A stretch of DNA of 48,432 nucleotides from a virus: the IMG/VR virus record IMGVR_UViG_3300027821_000004, positions 1-48,432 of that record, one strand, 5' to 3'. Positions 36,696 through 45,565 of the stretch are shown here, one piece after another. Position numbers and translations under genes: made by a program. Within the stretch, counting starts at the first letter, position 1, and every line of letters starts with the position of its first letter. The notes under the pieces are model-generated. The model saw only the letters and a list, made by a program, of their open reading frames with translations, searched no databases and was not told the origin of the DNA.

Positions 36696-37300
36696 GTAAG
36701 GTGCTGCTAAAGATTGGGGGAGTTCCGGTTTACCAAGATGATGACGGTAGTGTTCACTGGATTGGTGAATTAACCATCGATGCAGATGGGTGTCCGCACG
36801 CGTATGGACCGGAGGGTACGCAGCCGCTGGACTATTTGGCGAATGCTGGGTATCCGGGGAATTGGTGGGGAGTGGTGACCGACGAGAATGGAAATCCGTA
36901 TGTGCAGAAGAATGGTGACGGCAAGGACAAGGCTCCGTGGCCGGGATATTATTTGAGCACGACGGCGTATTTGGTGAGCGGGTTCGATAAGTATGATGCG
37001 CGGAGGTATGTTGATAGCGAGAATGTATGTTTTGCGGTGGTGCCGGGGAACGTGAGGACGGCAATTCCACCAAAGTTTATGGGGTGCAAGACGGTGATAA
37101 CGGACAAGAATACGGGGCATTCGCTGGAGTGCGCGTGCTGCGATGTGGGGCCGAGCAGTCATTTGGGCGAAGCGAGTATGGCAGCAGCTGAGTATTTTAA
37201 CCTGAGTCCGAGTCCTAAGACTGGGGGATCTAGTGATAAGACGAGATGGCACTATAGAATGTGGCCTGGGGTGAGGTCTAGAGATTATCCGCTGCAATGA
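36692..37300 (+). CDS. GH75-like chitosanase-fold hydrolase, candidate endolysin, 202 aa
   Basis: Contains IDADGCPHAYGPEG, GYPGNWWGVVTDENGNPYVQ, PGYYLSTTAY, RYVDSENVCFAVVPG and DVGPSSHLGEASMAAAEYF in that order. This matches the layout I associate with GH75 (chitosanase) domains common in phages, where acidic residues of the IDADG and DVGP...GE segments form the active site. No signal peptide. Flanked by membrane proteins, it is the best candidate for the cell-wall hydrolase. Substrate (peptidoglycan or another polymer) is not certain. Confidence 0.65.
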   Translation: MSKVLLKIGGVPVYQDDDGSVHWIGELTIDADGCPHAYGPEGTQPLDYLANAGYPGNWWGVVTDENGNPYVQKNGDGKDKAPWPGYYLSTTAYLVSGFDKYDARRYVDSENVCFAVVPGNVRTAIPPKFMGCKTVITDKNTGHSLECACCDVGPSSHLGEASMAAAEYFNLSPSPKTGGSSDKTRWHYRMWPGVRSRDYPLQ

Positions 37301-37653
37301 TTAGGTTATTTTTGGCAGCTACGTACTTGTTTATGCTGAACCGATTTGGAGGAATTGAGGTGACGGTGGACGGCGAAGTCGGGAAGGTACGGATGTTTCA
37401 GGAGAGTAAGGAGGGTGAGAAGTTTACTTCGATGGTGACGTTGAAGAATGGGGTGACGGCGGATGGGTCGCTGTTTGAGATTCGGCAGTTGGCGAAGCCG
37501 GTGGTACATGACCCAGAGAGGCACATTAACAGCGGAGATTATAGACTGAGGATTGTGGGGGCGAGTCCGGCGTTGCAGGCGAGGTTGCCGATGCTGGCGG
37601 ACTTTGCGAGAACGGATGAGGCGTTTACGTTTTATGGAGAGAAGGTTGAGTAA
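37297..37653 (+). CDS. hypothetical 118-aa protein with hydrophobic N terminus
   Basis: Begins MIRLFLAATYLFMLNRFGGI, which could be a weak signal anchor, then a beta-rich domain (VEVTVDGEVGKVRMF-like strands). ATGA-coupled to the hydrolase. Possible lysis accessory (i-spanin or o-spanin lacks a clear lipobox). Unknown. Confidence 0.6.
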   Translation: MIRLFLAATYLFMLNRFGGIEVTVDGEVGKVRMFQESKEGEKFTSMVTLKNGVTADGSLFEIRQLAKPVVHDPERHINSGDYRLRIVGASPALQARLPMLADFARTDEAFTFYGEKVE

Positions 37654-37958
37654 TGGCTAAGCCGATTGCGAGGTATAGGAGAAGAGCGTATACGTGGGAC
37701 GCGTTGCAATTTGATGGGGCGAACGCGGCGGATGTGATTGCGTTTGTTGGGGGTGGTGATTTTGCGAAGGTGGTGGGAACCAATGTCGTGCTGAGTTTGA
37801 CGGGCGCGGATATACAGAGCCAGAAGTTGGATGTATTTCCGGGGCAATGGGTGCTGATTCCGAAGCGCGGGGGACCGTTCAATGTGGTTAGTGATGGCGA
37901 ATTTAATATGGTCTTCGAGGAAGATACGGGTGGACCGGGGGAGGTGGTACCGTTGTGA
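37653..37958 (+). CDS. small protein of the YDGTNAAEM family (paralog 2), 101 aa
   Basis: Contains ALQFDGANAADVIAFVGG near the N terminus, then SQKLDVFPGQWVLIPKRG and FNVVSDGEFNMVFEEDTGG. Alignment with the proteins at 35968 and 38464 is clear over [YF]DG[TA]N...AF and V[MV].[DE][GE].F. Its ATG overlaps the previous TAA. Confidence 0.7.
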   Translation: MAKPIARYRRRAYTWDALQFDGANAADVIAFVGGGDFAKVVGTNVVLSLTGADIQSQKLDVFPGQWVLIPKRGGPFNVVSDGEFNMVFEEDTGGPGEVVPL

Positions 37959-38302
37959 AGACAGTACCGGGGGCGACGGTTTTCACGTTGTTGACGCAGC
38001 AGATTGCGGCGGCAGTGGTGGTCACGTTGCAGTGGGACGCGAATGCGGAGGTGGATATTGATCATTATACGCTGAAGTGGGGATTTGTATCTAATGCGGA
38101 GGATCATAATATTGATGCGGGAAAGGCGACGACGTTTTCGGTGAATGAGCCGTGGAGTGTGGGGATGGAGGTGTTCTTTGTGGTTACGGCGACTAATACG
38201 AGCAGTCTAGAAAGTGGACCGTCGAACGAGGTGAGCTACACGATTCCGCATGGGCAGCCTAAACCGCCGTTTAACCTTAGAATTATTGACGTTACAAAAT
38301 GA
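37955..38302 (+). CDS. fibronectin type III-like protein, 115 aa
   Basis: A GTG at 37955 overlaps the previous TGA. The domain VTLQWDANAEVDIDHYTLKW, VFFVVTATNTSSLESGPSNE and VSYTI follows the FN3 strand pattern (LxW, Y.l.W, y.V.A.d..g..S..S). FN3 domains in phages usually decorate virions and bind surfaces. Small and single-domain, it may be a decoration or fibre accessory. Confidence 0.7.
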   Translation: MKTVPGATVFTLLTQQIAAAVVVTLQWDANAEVDIDHYTLKWGFVSNAEDHNIDAGKATTFSVNEPWSVGMEVFFVVTATNTSSLESGPSNEVSYTIPHGQPKPPFNLRIIDVTK

Positions 38303-38448
38303 GTAGTGAACCAAATCAAAATCCCGGCGGTGGACCGGGGGAAAAGAATAAGTCTTCGGATATACAGGGGAAGGAAGCGAGTGTGAAGATTAAGGGGCCG
38401 AAGACAGCGAAAGATAAACCAAAGCAGACTCCTGCGAAGGAGCCTTAG
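38299..38448 (+). CDS. 49-aa Lys/Pro-rich disordered protein
   Basis: ATG overlaps the FN3 stop (ATGA). The sequence MSSEPNQNPGGGPGEKNKSS followed by KGPKTAKDKPKQTPAKEP is low-complexity and basic at the C terminus, probably unstructured. Function unknown. Confidence 0.55.
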   Translation: MSSEPNQNPGGGPGEKNKSSDIQGKEASVKIKGPKTAKDKPKQTPAKEP

Positions 38449-38463
38449 AAAGGAAGTTGAGTT

Positions 38464-38862
38464 ATGTGTAATACTTATAAACAGAAGGTGCCGACGACTG
38501 AGGGGTATCAGTTTGACGGCGCGAACGGTGAGGAAATTATTGAGTGGCTCGGGGGACCGGACTATGGAGTGGTTTCGGGCGACAAACTCGTTTTGAGCCT
38601 GCAAGGCTCAGATCCCAGGAGCCAGAAGGTGACGGTTAATCGGGGGCAGTTTGTAGTGAAGAGCAAGACTGCGACGAGTGTGGTAAATGAGGGCGAGTTT
38701 GTGGGGGCGTTTTCGAATGAGGACGGGAGCGATATTGTGTCGTTGCCGCCGCCACCGGAGCCGCCGCCGATTCCCGAGGAGGATTTGGTGTATCAGCCTG
38801 GGTATGGACCGCCGCCTGCCGAAGGTGCGCCAGCACCTGAACCTGCTAAAGCGAGTTGGTAA
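38464..38862 (+). CDS. small protein of the YDGTNAAEM family (paralog 3) with Pro-rich tail, 132 aa
   Basis: AAAGGAAGTTGAGTT precedes the ATG. GYQFDGANGEEIIEWLGGPD and SQKVTVNRGQFVVKSK align with paralog 2, then NEGEFVGAFSNEDG. A Pro-rich tail (PPPPEPPPIPEEDLVYQP) is unique to this copy and probably extends from the globular domain. It closes the cluster before terL. Confidence 0.7.
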   Translation: MCNTYKQKVPTTEGYQFDGANGEEIIEWLGGPDYGVVSGDKLVLSLQGSDPRSQKVTVNRGQFVVKSKTATSVVNEGEFVGAFSNEDGSDIVSLPPPPEPPPIPEEDLVYQPGYGPPPAEGAPAPEPAKASW

Positions 38863-38902
38863 CAGCGCTTCGCGCCCCGAAAACTGTAGTAGTTCTAGAT
38901 TA

Positions 38903-40552
38903 ATGGATGCTGAATTTACACGAATTGCGGACGCTCAAAAGCTGGAGGCGGCAGCTCGGTTGGCGGAGGTGCGCGCTGAAGGCGAGCGTCTGCGTCGTGT
39001 AAGACAGCTAAAACATAACTACGGCATCAACTTTTATCGGCCGCATGCTAAGCAAGACAAATTCCATTGCGCGGGCCATAAGGTTGGCCGGTATGCTAGA
39101 ACGGGGAATCGAGGCGGAAAGACCAAATGCGGTGCGGCGGAGGATGTGGCGTGGTGTATTGGTGGGCGAACATGGTACCGTAACTCATTTGACGTACTTG
39201 ATGGAGAACGGAATGTTGTTAGACATCACGTTGGGAGTCAGAATCACGAATTTGTGACGAAGGGGATACCACCACATCCAGTGAAAGGACTTTTGTTAGT
39301 TAATGATTGGGATAAGGCGACTGAAATTTTTACGAATAGACAAGGATCGTATGAGAATTGGGGTGAGTTGTTCAAATTGATTCCGAGAGATGCGCTGGGC
39401 AAGCCACATGTGTCCCGTGGGGGTCATATTGACCAGATTCCGGTGAAACGGCTCACTGAATTCGGAGGTGGAGAAAGCGTGCTGTACGTTGACACTGTAG
39501 AATCATATAAACACGCAAATATGAGCGCAGAGTCTTCGTATTGGGACTTCTTCCATCTGGACGAACCCTGCCCGAGGCCAATGTTTGTCGCACATAAGCG
39601 GGGGCTGGTTGATCGTAACGGCAAGTTTTGGGTCAACTGTACGCCACTCAGCGAAATGTGGATCAACGACGAGTTCGTGCCACCCGATAGACATATCGTT
39701 GAATCGGCTCCAGACGGACTCGAGTTTGACAAGTTGGCCGAGGGCGGCGGCTCGCGGTTTATGATTACGTGGAGTATTTACGATAATCCGTACAACAGTA
39801 AGGAGGCGATTGCCGAGTTCGAGGCGGGGTTGAATAGGGAGGAGCGAGAGTGCAGGTTGTACGGGTTGCCGCTGAATATGGCGGGGCTGATTTATAAGGA
39901 GTTTGTGTATGACATGCATGTACTCTGTGATGTGCCGAAGGGTTGGGACAACTACCAGACGCCGCCTAAGAGCCATACGATTAGGGTCTGGTGGGATTAT
40001 CATATTCGGCTGCCGCAAGCGGTGCTGTTTTTTGCAACGGATGAAAAGGAGAGGGTTTACGTGTACGATGAGCTGTATGGGGACAACCTTATCGATCCTG
40101 TCGCACAAGACATAGTGAGGAAGACTAAGGGCTATTTCGTGGCGGACTATGAGATAGATAAGCTGGCTGTAATTCCGCATCCGGTGACTGACGAGTCGAT
40201 TATCGATGAACTTGCCAAGTATGACCTTTACTTTGAACCTGCGACAAAAGACCTTGCGCTTGGTATTAATAAGGTACGAGAACGGCTATCCGAGCGTGAT
40301 CCTTTCGGCAACCCCACTATCTTCTTTAGCCCGACATTGGCGCAGACTCTGTTCGAATTTAGCCATTACGTATACGATCCGAAGCGGAACATACCGGTGG
40401 ATGAAAACAATCACCAAATGGAGAACCTCTACCGTGCGATCCTCAACGGTTTGTCCTACATCGAGCCTCCAGACGAAGGAGAATACCCGAGAAAACCTTT
40501 CGTTGTCAAACTAGAGCAGAATATGCTCGATCTTCAGCCTACCATACAATGA
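38903..40552 (+). CDS. terL: large terminase subunit, 549 aa
   Basis: Start set at 38903 (MDAEFTRIADAQKLEAAARL); the frame is open further upstream inside the previous gene, but that is not credible. Walker A TGNRGGKT at 67-74, Walker B FHLDEP at 217-222, and an RNase H-like nuclease with D365 in WWDYHI. The order is ATPase then nuclease, as in all large terminases. It drives DNA packaging and cleaves the concatemer or circle, with terS at 32058 and the portal at 41007. Confidence 0.92.
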   Translation: MDAEFTRIADAQKLEAAARLAEVRAEGERLRRVRQLKHNYGINFYRPHAKQDKFHCAGHKVGRYARTGNRGGKTKCGAAEDVAWCIGGRTWYRNSFDVLDGERNVVRHHVGSQNHEFVTKGIPPHPVKGLLLVNDWDKATEIFTNRQGSYENWGELFKLIPRDALGKPHVSRGGHIDQIPVKRLTEFGGGESVLYVDTVESYKHANMSAESSYWDFFHLDEPCPRPMFVAHKRGLVDRNGKFWVNCTPLSEMWINDEFVPPDRHIVESAPDGLEFDKLAEGGGSRFMITWSIYDNPYNSKEAIAEFEAGLNREERECRLYGLPLNMAGLIYKEFVYDMHVLCDVPKGWDNYQTPPKSHTIRVWWDYHIRLPQAVLFFATDEKERVYVYDELYGDNLIDPVAQDIVRKTKGYFVADYEIDKLAVIPHPVTDESIIDELAKYDLYFEPATKDLALGINKVRERLSERDPFGNPTIFFSPTLAQTLFEFSHYVYDPKRNIPVDENNHQMENLYRAILNGLSYIEPPDEGEYPRKPFVVKLEQNMLDLQPTIQ

Positions 40553-41010
40553 GACAAGTAGATATAAATAGATTTTGGGAAAATGTAGAGAAAGGAGAGG
40601 GATGTTGGATCTGGCACGGCTCCAACAACGGACGTTATGGACAACTTTCCGTTAAAATGGCATCTGGTTCGTGGACGACTTATCTAGCACATCGAATTTC
40701 TTATGAATTGGAGTTTGGTGAAGTTCCTCTCAACATGCAAGTACTGCATAGGTGCAACAATACCCTCTGTGTGAATCCTGAACACTTATGCGCTGGTACA
40801 CAATGCGATAATTTAAAGCAGATGTTCGAGGAGGGTAGAGAACCTGATTTAAAAGGAGAATATAACGGACAAGCCAAACTAAATTCCACAGAAATACGAA
40901 AAATTAGAGCTAGTACGGATGCAGGAATTAGTCTAGCTAAACGGTTTCACGTCAGTCCGGCCACTATTTCTATGATTCGGCGTGGACATAGATGGAGTCA
41001 CGTACGATGA
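40549..41010 (+). CDS. HNH homing endonuclease inserted between terL and portal, 153 aa
   Basis: HNH core: CWIWHGSNNGRYG (19-31), LHRCNN at 66-71 and CVNPEHL at 74-80. A C-terminal HTH-like segment (GISLAKRFHVSPATISMIRR) probably binds DNA. The start ATG overlaps the terL TGA (ATGA), and its TGA overlaps the portal ATG (ATGA). Removing 40549-41006 would leave a perfect terL-portal ATGA junction, so it is seated without disturbing either gene. AT-richer than its neighbours. Related in layout to the HNH gene at 46254. Confidence 0.9.
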   Translation: MRQVDINRFWENVEKGEGCWIWHGSNNGRYGQLSVKMASGSWTTYLAHRISYELEFGEVPLNMQVLHRCNNTLCVNPEHLCAGTQCDNLKQMFEEGREPDLKGEYNGQAKLNSTEIRKIRASTDAGISLAKRFHVSPATISMIRRGHRWSHVR

Positions 41011-42950
41011 CGGAAGATGTGATCAAAGAATTGGAGCAGGAATCTGGCGAATTGTCAGATTTCCACAAGGAGCTGCTTGACCATGTAATGAAGTTGGTCA
41101 AGATGTCGCGGTCTACGATGTGTAAGTCGTACACGGACTGGGACAACCAGCAAATGATTTATAAGGGCGAACGGCTGCCGGATAAGGATGATGTGGAGCA
41201 GTCCAAACGGGAAAAACCCGTTAAAATGGTGGTGCCGACGACCTTTGCGCAGGTGATGACGTTTAGTTCGTTCCTGTTTATGCTGTTTACGCAGAATAGG
41301 ACGTTTTATGAGCTGGTGCCAACTGGTGATGAAGACTACGGAACTAAATATCGTGACTGCGAGATGCTGCTGGAGCGTGACACTAGGGCGAATCAATGGA
41401 ATAGTTTACTTTTTCAGCACCTTCTGGACACTGCAAGGTATGGAATGGGAGTGCTGGAGTGTTGTTGGACCAAAAAACTGTCGAGGATTTACGTGCCCGC
41501 CGAGCCTACAGTGATTAATGTAGCTGGTGTAACCAGCGAGGTGAAGGGCGGGAGCGAGTGGCAGGAGTTTGTTAAGTACGAGGGCAACTTGGTGCGGGCC
41601 GTAAGTCCGTATCGGTGGTTCCCAGATACTAGATTTGCCTTAACTGACTTCCAAAGGGGCGAGTTTTGTGCCTGCGAGGAAGAATACAGCAAGACCCTCC
41701 TCCAAGATCTGGAGGAGGCGGGTGAAGTGGCCGGGGTGGAGTGGATTAGACCGCTGCCCAAGAGCCTGGATAAGAGTCGAGGCGGGCCAACGAGGACGCA
41801 GTCCGCAATTTTGAGCGGAACGAGTGGAAATAATGTGGTGCAGGGGGCGAAAGGATCGGGGACCGGTGCGATGGAGGGCACAATACTGGTTACGAAGGTG
41901 CAAGTGTGGATCGTTCCGAGTAAATTCAAATTTGGTCCGAAGGACCAGAAGCTTGGGCCGGAGGAATTTCCGGTTTTGTATCATGTTTGGTACGCAAATG
42001 ACAACCGGCTGATTAGAATCGAGCCGACGTACAATTGGCACAACGAATTTGGGTGGACTTTAGCGCAATTTACGCCGGATATGAGCCAGACGGTAAGTAT
42101 GGGGCTGGCGGATTTGATTTATCGGCTGCAAGACGTGATTACGTGGCTGGTTAATGCACGGGTGACCGACGTTAGGCGGAATTTGAGGGGGAGGAACTTG
42201 GTTAATCCACAAATTGTGGATATGAAGACGTTGGATGGGGAGGGCGACATTTATTTGAGGAAGGGCGCGAATGCGGCGATGATGGAGAGGGCAATTAGGC
42301 CATTGGACGTGAATAATGTGACGCAGGGCCACTTTACGGATGCGGATACGCTGAATAAGATCATTCAGGTGGTCACGGGGGTGAATGATAACGCGATGGG
42401 AAGTTATAACAGTGGGCGGAGGAGTGCCACTGAGGCGCGGTCGGTTACGGCAGGGGCCGCGAGTCGCATGAAGATGCATGGGCAGCTCATTTGGGAGAGT
42501 TCGCTTGGACGACTTGGCCGCTTAATGTTGAGTAACCTGCGGCAGAGTCTAAGTATGGACTCGTTTTCGTTGGCGATTGGGAATGATCCGATGATCCAGC
42601 AACGGTATAATTTGTTCAAGGGTACGCCGCAGGAGATCATTAATGGTAGTGACTTCTTTACGTTTGATTCGACATTGCAGAGTGAGAAGGGCTTTGTAGC
42701 GCAGAGTTTGCAGGAACTGCTGATTGCAGTTATTAACAATCCTGTAGCTGCCCAACAGCTAGATATAGATCCCCGAGCGATGCTCGAAGAAATCCAATAT
42801 CTTAGAGGAGTTGGAAACGTTGGGAGATTTTCACTTAGTCAGAGAGTGGCAAGCGGTCAAGCACCGCCGCTTCCTCCAGCAATTGTGCCGGGGCCGAGTG
42901 GTAATGGACAGCAACCTGGTGCACCTGCACCTGCGCCTGCCGCAGCGTAA
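41007..42950 (+). CDS. portal protein, 647 aa
   Basis: Start chosen at 41007 (MTEDVIKELEQESGELSDFH) because it forms an ATGA junction; an ATG at 40992 is also in frame. Long helical N terminus, then MVVPTTFAQVMTFSSFLFML, an RYGMGVLECCWTK strand and a C-terminal helical region with FNLFKGTPQEI-like portal-clip features. It ends in an Ala/Pro-rich tail. Position between terL and scaffold, length and pattern fit a portal. It forms the DNA channel. Confidence 0.8.
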   Translation: MTEDVIKELEQESGELSDFHKELLDHVMKLVKMSRSTMCKSYTDWDNQQMIYKGERLPDKDDVEQSKREKPVKMVVPTTFAQVMTFSSFLFMLFTQNRTFYELVPTGDEDYGTKYRDCEMLLERDTRANQWNSLLFQHLLDTARYGMGVLECCWTKKLSRIYVPAEPTVINVAGVTSEVKGGSEWQEFVKYEGNLVRAVSPYRWFPDTRFALTDFQRGEFCACEEEYSKTLLQDLEEAGEVAGVEWIRPLPKSLDKSRGGPTRTQSAILSGTSGNNVVQGAKGSGTGAMEGTILVTKVQVWIVPSKFKFGPKDQKLGPEEFPVLYHVWYANDNRLIRIEPTYNWHNEFGWTLAQFTPDMSQTVSMGLADLIYRLQDVITWLVNARVTDVRRNLRGRNLVNPQIVDMKTLDGEGDIYLRKGANAAMMERAIRPLDVNNVTQGHFTDADTLNKIIQVVTGVNDNAMGSYNSGRRSATEARSVTAGAASRMKMHGQLIWESSLGRLGRLMLSNLRQSLSMDSFSLAIGNDPMIQQRYNLFKGTPQEIINGSDFFTFDSTLQSEKGFVAQSLQELLIAVINNPVAAQQLDIDPRAMLEEIQYLRGVGNVGRFSLSQRVASGQAPPLPPAIVPGPSGNGQQPGAPAPAPAAA

Positions 42951-42953
42951 GTT

Positions 42954-43253
42954 ATGGCTAGCGAGGAGTTAATTAAGAAGCGGCAGCACCTTAAGGCGTT
43001 GGAGGATTTTATTGGGGGGCCGGGTTATGTGGGGTTTATTGCGTATATAAATGAGGAGATTAGGCAGTTGAATGAGAGGATTTTGATAGAGTGCCCAACG
43101 GATATTGAGACGGTATTTGCCCAGCTGGGGGATAGGGGAGAGAGGCGCTGTTTTGAGGCGATGCTGACGGTATTTGAGAATGGTGTTGAGGAGCTGAAAG
43201 ATCGCATTAGTGAGCTGGAGGATGAGGAGACTTTATTAAAAGGTGGAAGGTAG
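42954..43253 (+). CDS. helical 99-aa head-assembly region protein
   Basis: Begins MASEELIKKRQHLKALEDFI. Strongly helical, Glu/Leu-rich (INEEIRQLNERILIECPTDI, VEELKDRISELEDEETLL), a probable coiled coil. It lies three bases after the portal stop, in a GTTATG context. A small head-assembly or packaging accessory is possible; not proven. Confidence 0.65.
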   Translation: MASEELIKKRQHLKALEDFIGGPGYVGFIAYINEEIRQLNERILIECPTDIETVFAQLGDRGERRCFEAMLTVFENGVEELKDRISELEDEETLLKGGR

Positions 43254-43322
43254 TACCCTTTGAACGGGACTAAGCGTGAGTGCCAGTCTCGAAACTAAAC
43301 TACCATAATAACGAAAGAAGTA

Positions 43323-44147
43323 ATGAAACTTAAGAATGATAGAATGTTTTGGGATGCCGATGACGGCGGAGGCGACGGAGGTGGGGAAGAGTCGTCTAGA
43401 GGAATGGATGTATTTGAAGGGACGGGTCCGCCACAGGCTGAGCCAGAGAAAGAATCTGCGCCAGCACCTGAACGCGAGACGCAACCGACAGTTGACGCAC
43501 GTCAACTGGCTACGGAGTTTGGGCATGTTATCGGCCAACATTTTCAACCGCCGCCTAAACAGATTACGGTGGAGGAGGCTGAAAAGCTACTGAATGTGTG
43601 GAAGCCGACGAAGGAGTGGTTGGCTAGGTATGATAATATTGAGACGCGGGATCAGGCGATAGCGGAGCAGAGGGATGGTTTGATTCGGCAGGCTGATACG
43701 ATCATGCGGTATCGTATGAGCGAGATGCAGCAGCAGTTGGATCAGCGGTATGGTCCGGTCATACAGTATATGCAGCAGCAGGAGGCGCAAGCGGGGGAAC
43801 AGAGATTTGCACAGAATTTCCCGATGTTGAATCATAGTGGACTGAGGCCGCTGTTGTTTAGTGTGGCGCAGAGTTTGCTGGCGAGCGGCACGCGATTTGG
43901 TAGTGAGCAAGAACTTTTCACAGCTATTGCGAAGGGGGTTGAGTCTGTGATTAAAGTGAGTAATCCCCAATTTAGTTTGGAAGCTAACGGTGCGAGCGGA
44001 CAAGGTGCCGCTGTACCACAACAGAGAAGAACTGGTCACACGCCCGGCGCTATTCCGGTGACTACACCGGGGAGCGGTGCTGGGGGTGGAGGACAGAAAG
44101 GAACCGGACCACCTAAACCTAGGGGGCTGGCGATCTTCGATCCGTAG
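43323..44147 (+). CDS. scaffolding protein, 274 aa
   Basis: An acidic, Gly/Pro-rich N terminus (DDGGGDGGGEESS) and a long Gln-rich helical middle (RMSEMQQQLDQRYGPVIQYM) precede a Gly/Pro/Lys tail ending GLAIFDP. Placed between portal and major capsid protein, as scaffolds always are. No protease motif is visible, so scaffold release is probably non-proteolytic. Confidence 0.75.
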   Translation: MKLKNDRMFWDADDGGGDGGGEESSRGMDVFEGTGPPQAEPEKESAPAPERETQPTVDARQLATEFGHVIGQHFQPPPKQITVEEAEKLLNVWKPTKEWLARYDNIETRDQAIAEQRDGLIRQADTIMRYRMSEMQQQLDQRYGPVIQYMQQQEAQAGEQRFAQNFPMLNHSGLRPLLFSVAQSLLASGTRFGSEQELFTAIAKGVESVIKVSNPQFSLEANGASGQGAAVPQQRRTGHTPGAIPVTTPGSGAGGGGQKGTGPPKPRGLAIFDP

Positions 44148-44171
44148 GCCGAAACGTAAGGAAACAAGAAA

Positions 44172-45563
44172 ATGCCATTCGGGCTTGTTAGTTCAGAACA
44201 GATCGACGATTACTGGTCGCAGAATACCAGGCGTAAGATCTTCTATGCATACCCCAACGGAACTGCGCCGTTGACGGGTCTGCTGTCTATGATGGACAGC
44301 GAAGATACACCGCAACCCAGTTTCGGGTGGAACGAGGAGCGGTGGACAGAGACGAGTACTAAGGCGGCGGTTAACCCGACGAGTGCAGCAAATAAGGATG
44401 GTCCTTTTGCGCTGACAGGGACGACCACGGCGGCTGGTGACACAAACGGAAAGTTCACTGTGGCACAATTTGGAGCAGTTAGACTCTACGTTGTAGATTC
44501 GAGCATGTTCCAGGTAAACGATACGGTGAAGTTGTTCGGGGTTGGGTTTACGACGGGCGCGGGTCCGGCGGCTACGGGGAGTACGGACGTTAGTGGTAGG
44601 GTTACTGGGACGGGGACGGGTTACTTGGAGTTGGAGGCAATTACGGCGTGGACCGGAGTGCTGAATGCTGCGGTGACTAATGGGAAGAGTGTTGTGCTGA
44701 CGGGCAGTGCGTACGCGGAAGGTGCGAGGACGGGGAGTGGCGGCTATGTGCTGCCGTACGAGATTCTGAATAATACTCAGATCTTCAAGACTCCGTACGA
44801 GATGACGAGGACCGCGTTAAAGGAACCGCTTAGGTACGATAAGACCGGGGCATATAAGGATATGTCCAAGTCGAATGGCATTAAGCATTTGGCGAGTATC
44901 GAGAGGGCTGCGTTCTTTGGCGAGCAGGCGAAGACGACAACGGTTGATCCTGATACGGGTCAAACGGTGCCGAGGCGGTTCACTGGTGGGTTGCGGTGGT
45001 TCTTAGATAGTTGGGAAACTGGAACATTGTATGGACAACCAAACGTTACGGCAGCCGCTGATTGGAGAACGGCCCCCAACAAACGGGTCATTAAGCTTGG
45101 AGGAACAACCATTACCAAGGCTGATTTTAACCTTCTTATGGCCCGGTTATTCGAACGTACGAATAACACTAGTTGGGACAAGCTGTGCCTCTGTGGCCCC
45201 GAGTACTTGGCTAAAGTGGCCGATATGTTCGAGCGGCAAATACAGTTCAATAGCCTGCGCGATGAAGGGTTCGACGGGTTCAACTTCAAGCTGGTGAGGC
45301 ACCTTAGCAATAGTGGTGAGGTGTTCTATAAGCAGCACCCGCTGTTCACGAGTGCGGAGATGAGGAACTCGGCGTTCTACATTGACCTGGGTTATGTGGG
45401 CTACCGTCCGTTGAGTGATAGTGATACGGACATTCAGCCGATGATCCAGCTGCCCGACGCGGATAAGCGGAAGGACCAGTGGTTGACTGAGTGCGGGTTC
45501 GAGTTCCGGTTCCCGGAAGCAAACTTGTACGTCGAAAATCTCGGCGGCATTACTCTGACGTAG
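44172..45563 (+). CDS. major capsid protein (SU10/DUF5309-like), 463 aa
   Basis: AAGGAAACAAGAAA precedes ATG. An insertion-like Gly/Thr/Val-rich domain (about residues 85-185) is followed by the HK97-like core (YEILNNTQIFKTPYEMTRTA, SIERAAFFGEQ, RFTGGLRWFLDSW) and ends with GFEFRFPEANLYVENLGGI. Length and pattern match SU10-type capsid proteins. The next gene encodes a small Gly-rich protein often found in the same place in that group. Confidence 0.82.
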   Translation: MPFGLVSSEQIDDYWSQNTRRKIFYAYPNGTAPLTGLLSMMDSEDTPQPSFGWNEERWTETSTKAAVNPTSAANKDGPFALTGTTTAAGDTNGKFTVAQFGAVRLYVVDSSMFQVNDTVKLFGVGFTTGAGPAATGSTDVSGRVTGTGTGYLELEAITAWTGVLNAAVTNGKSVVLTGSAYAEGARTGSGGYVLPYEILNNTQIFKTPYEMTRTALKEPLRYDKTGAYKDMSKSNGIKHLASIERAAFFGEQAKTTTVDPDTGQTVPRRFTGGLRWFLDSWETGTLYGQPNVTAAADWRTAPNKRVIKLGGTTITKADFNLLMARLFERTNNTSWDKLCLCGPEYLAKVADMFERQIQFNSLRDEGFDGFNFKLVRHLSNSGEVFYKQHPLFTSAEMRNSAFYIDLGYVGYRPLSDSDTDIQPMIQLPDADKRKDQWLTECGFEFRFPEANLYVENLGGITLT

Positions 45564-45565
45564 TT

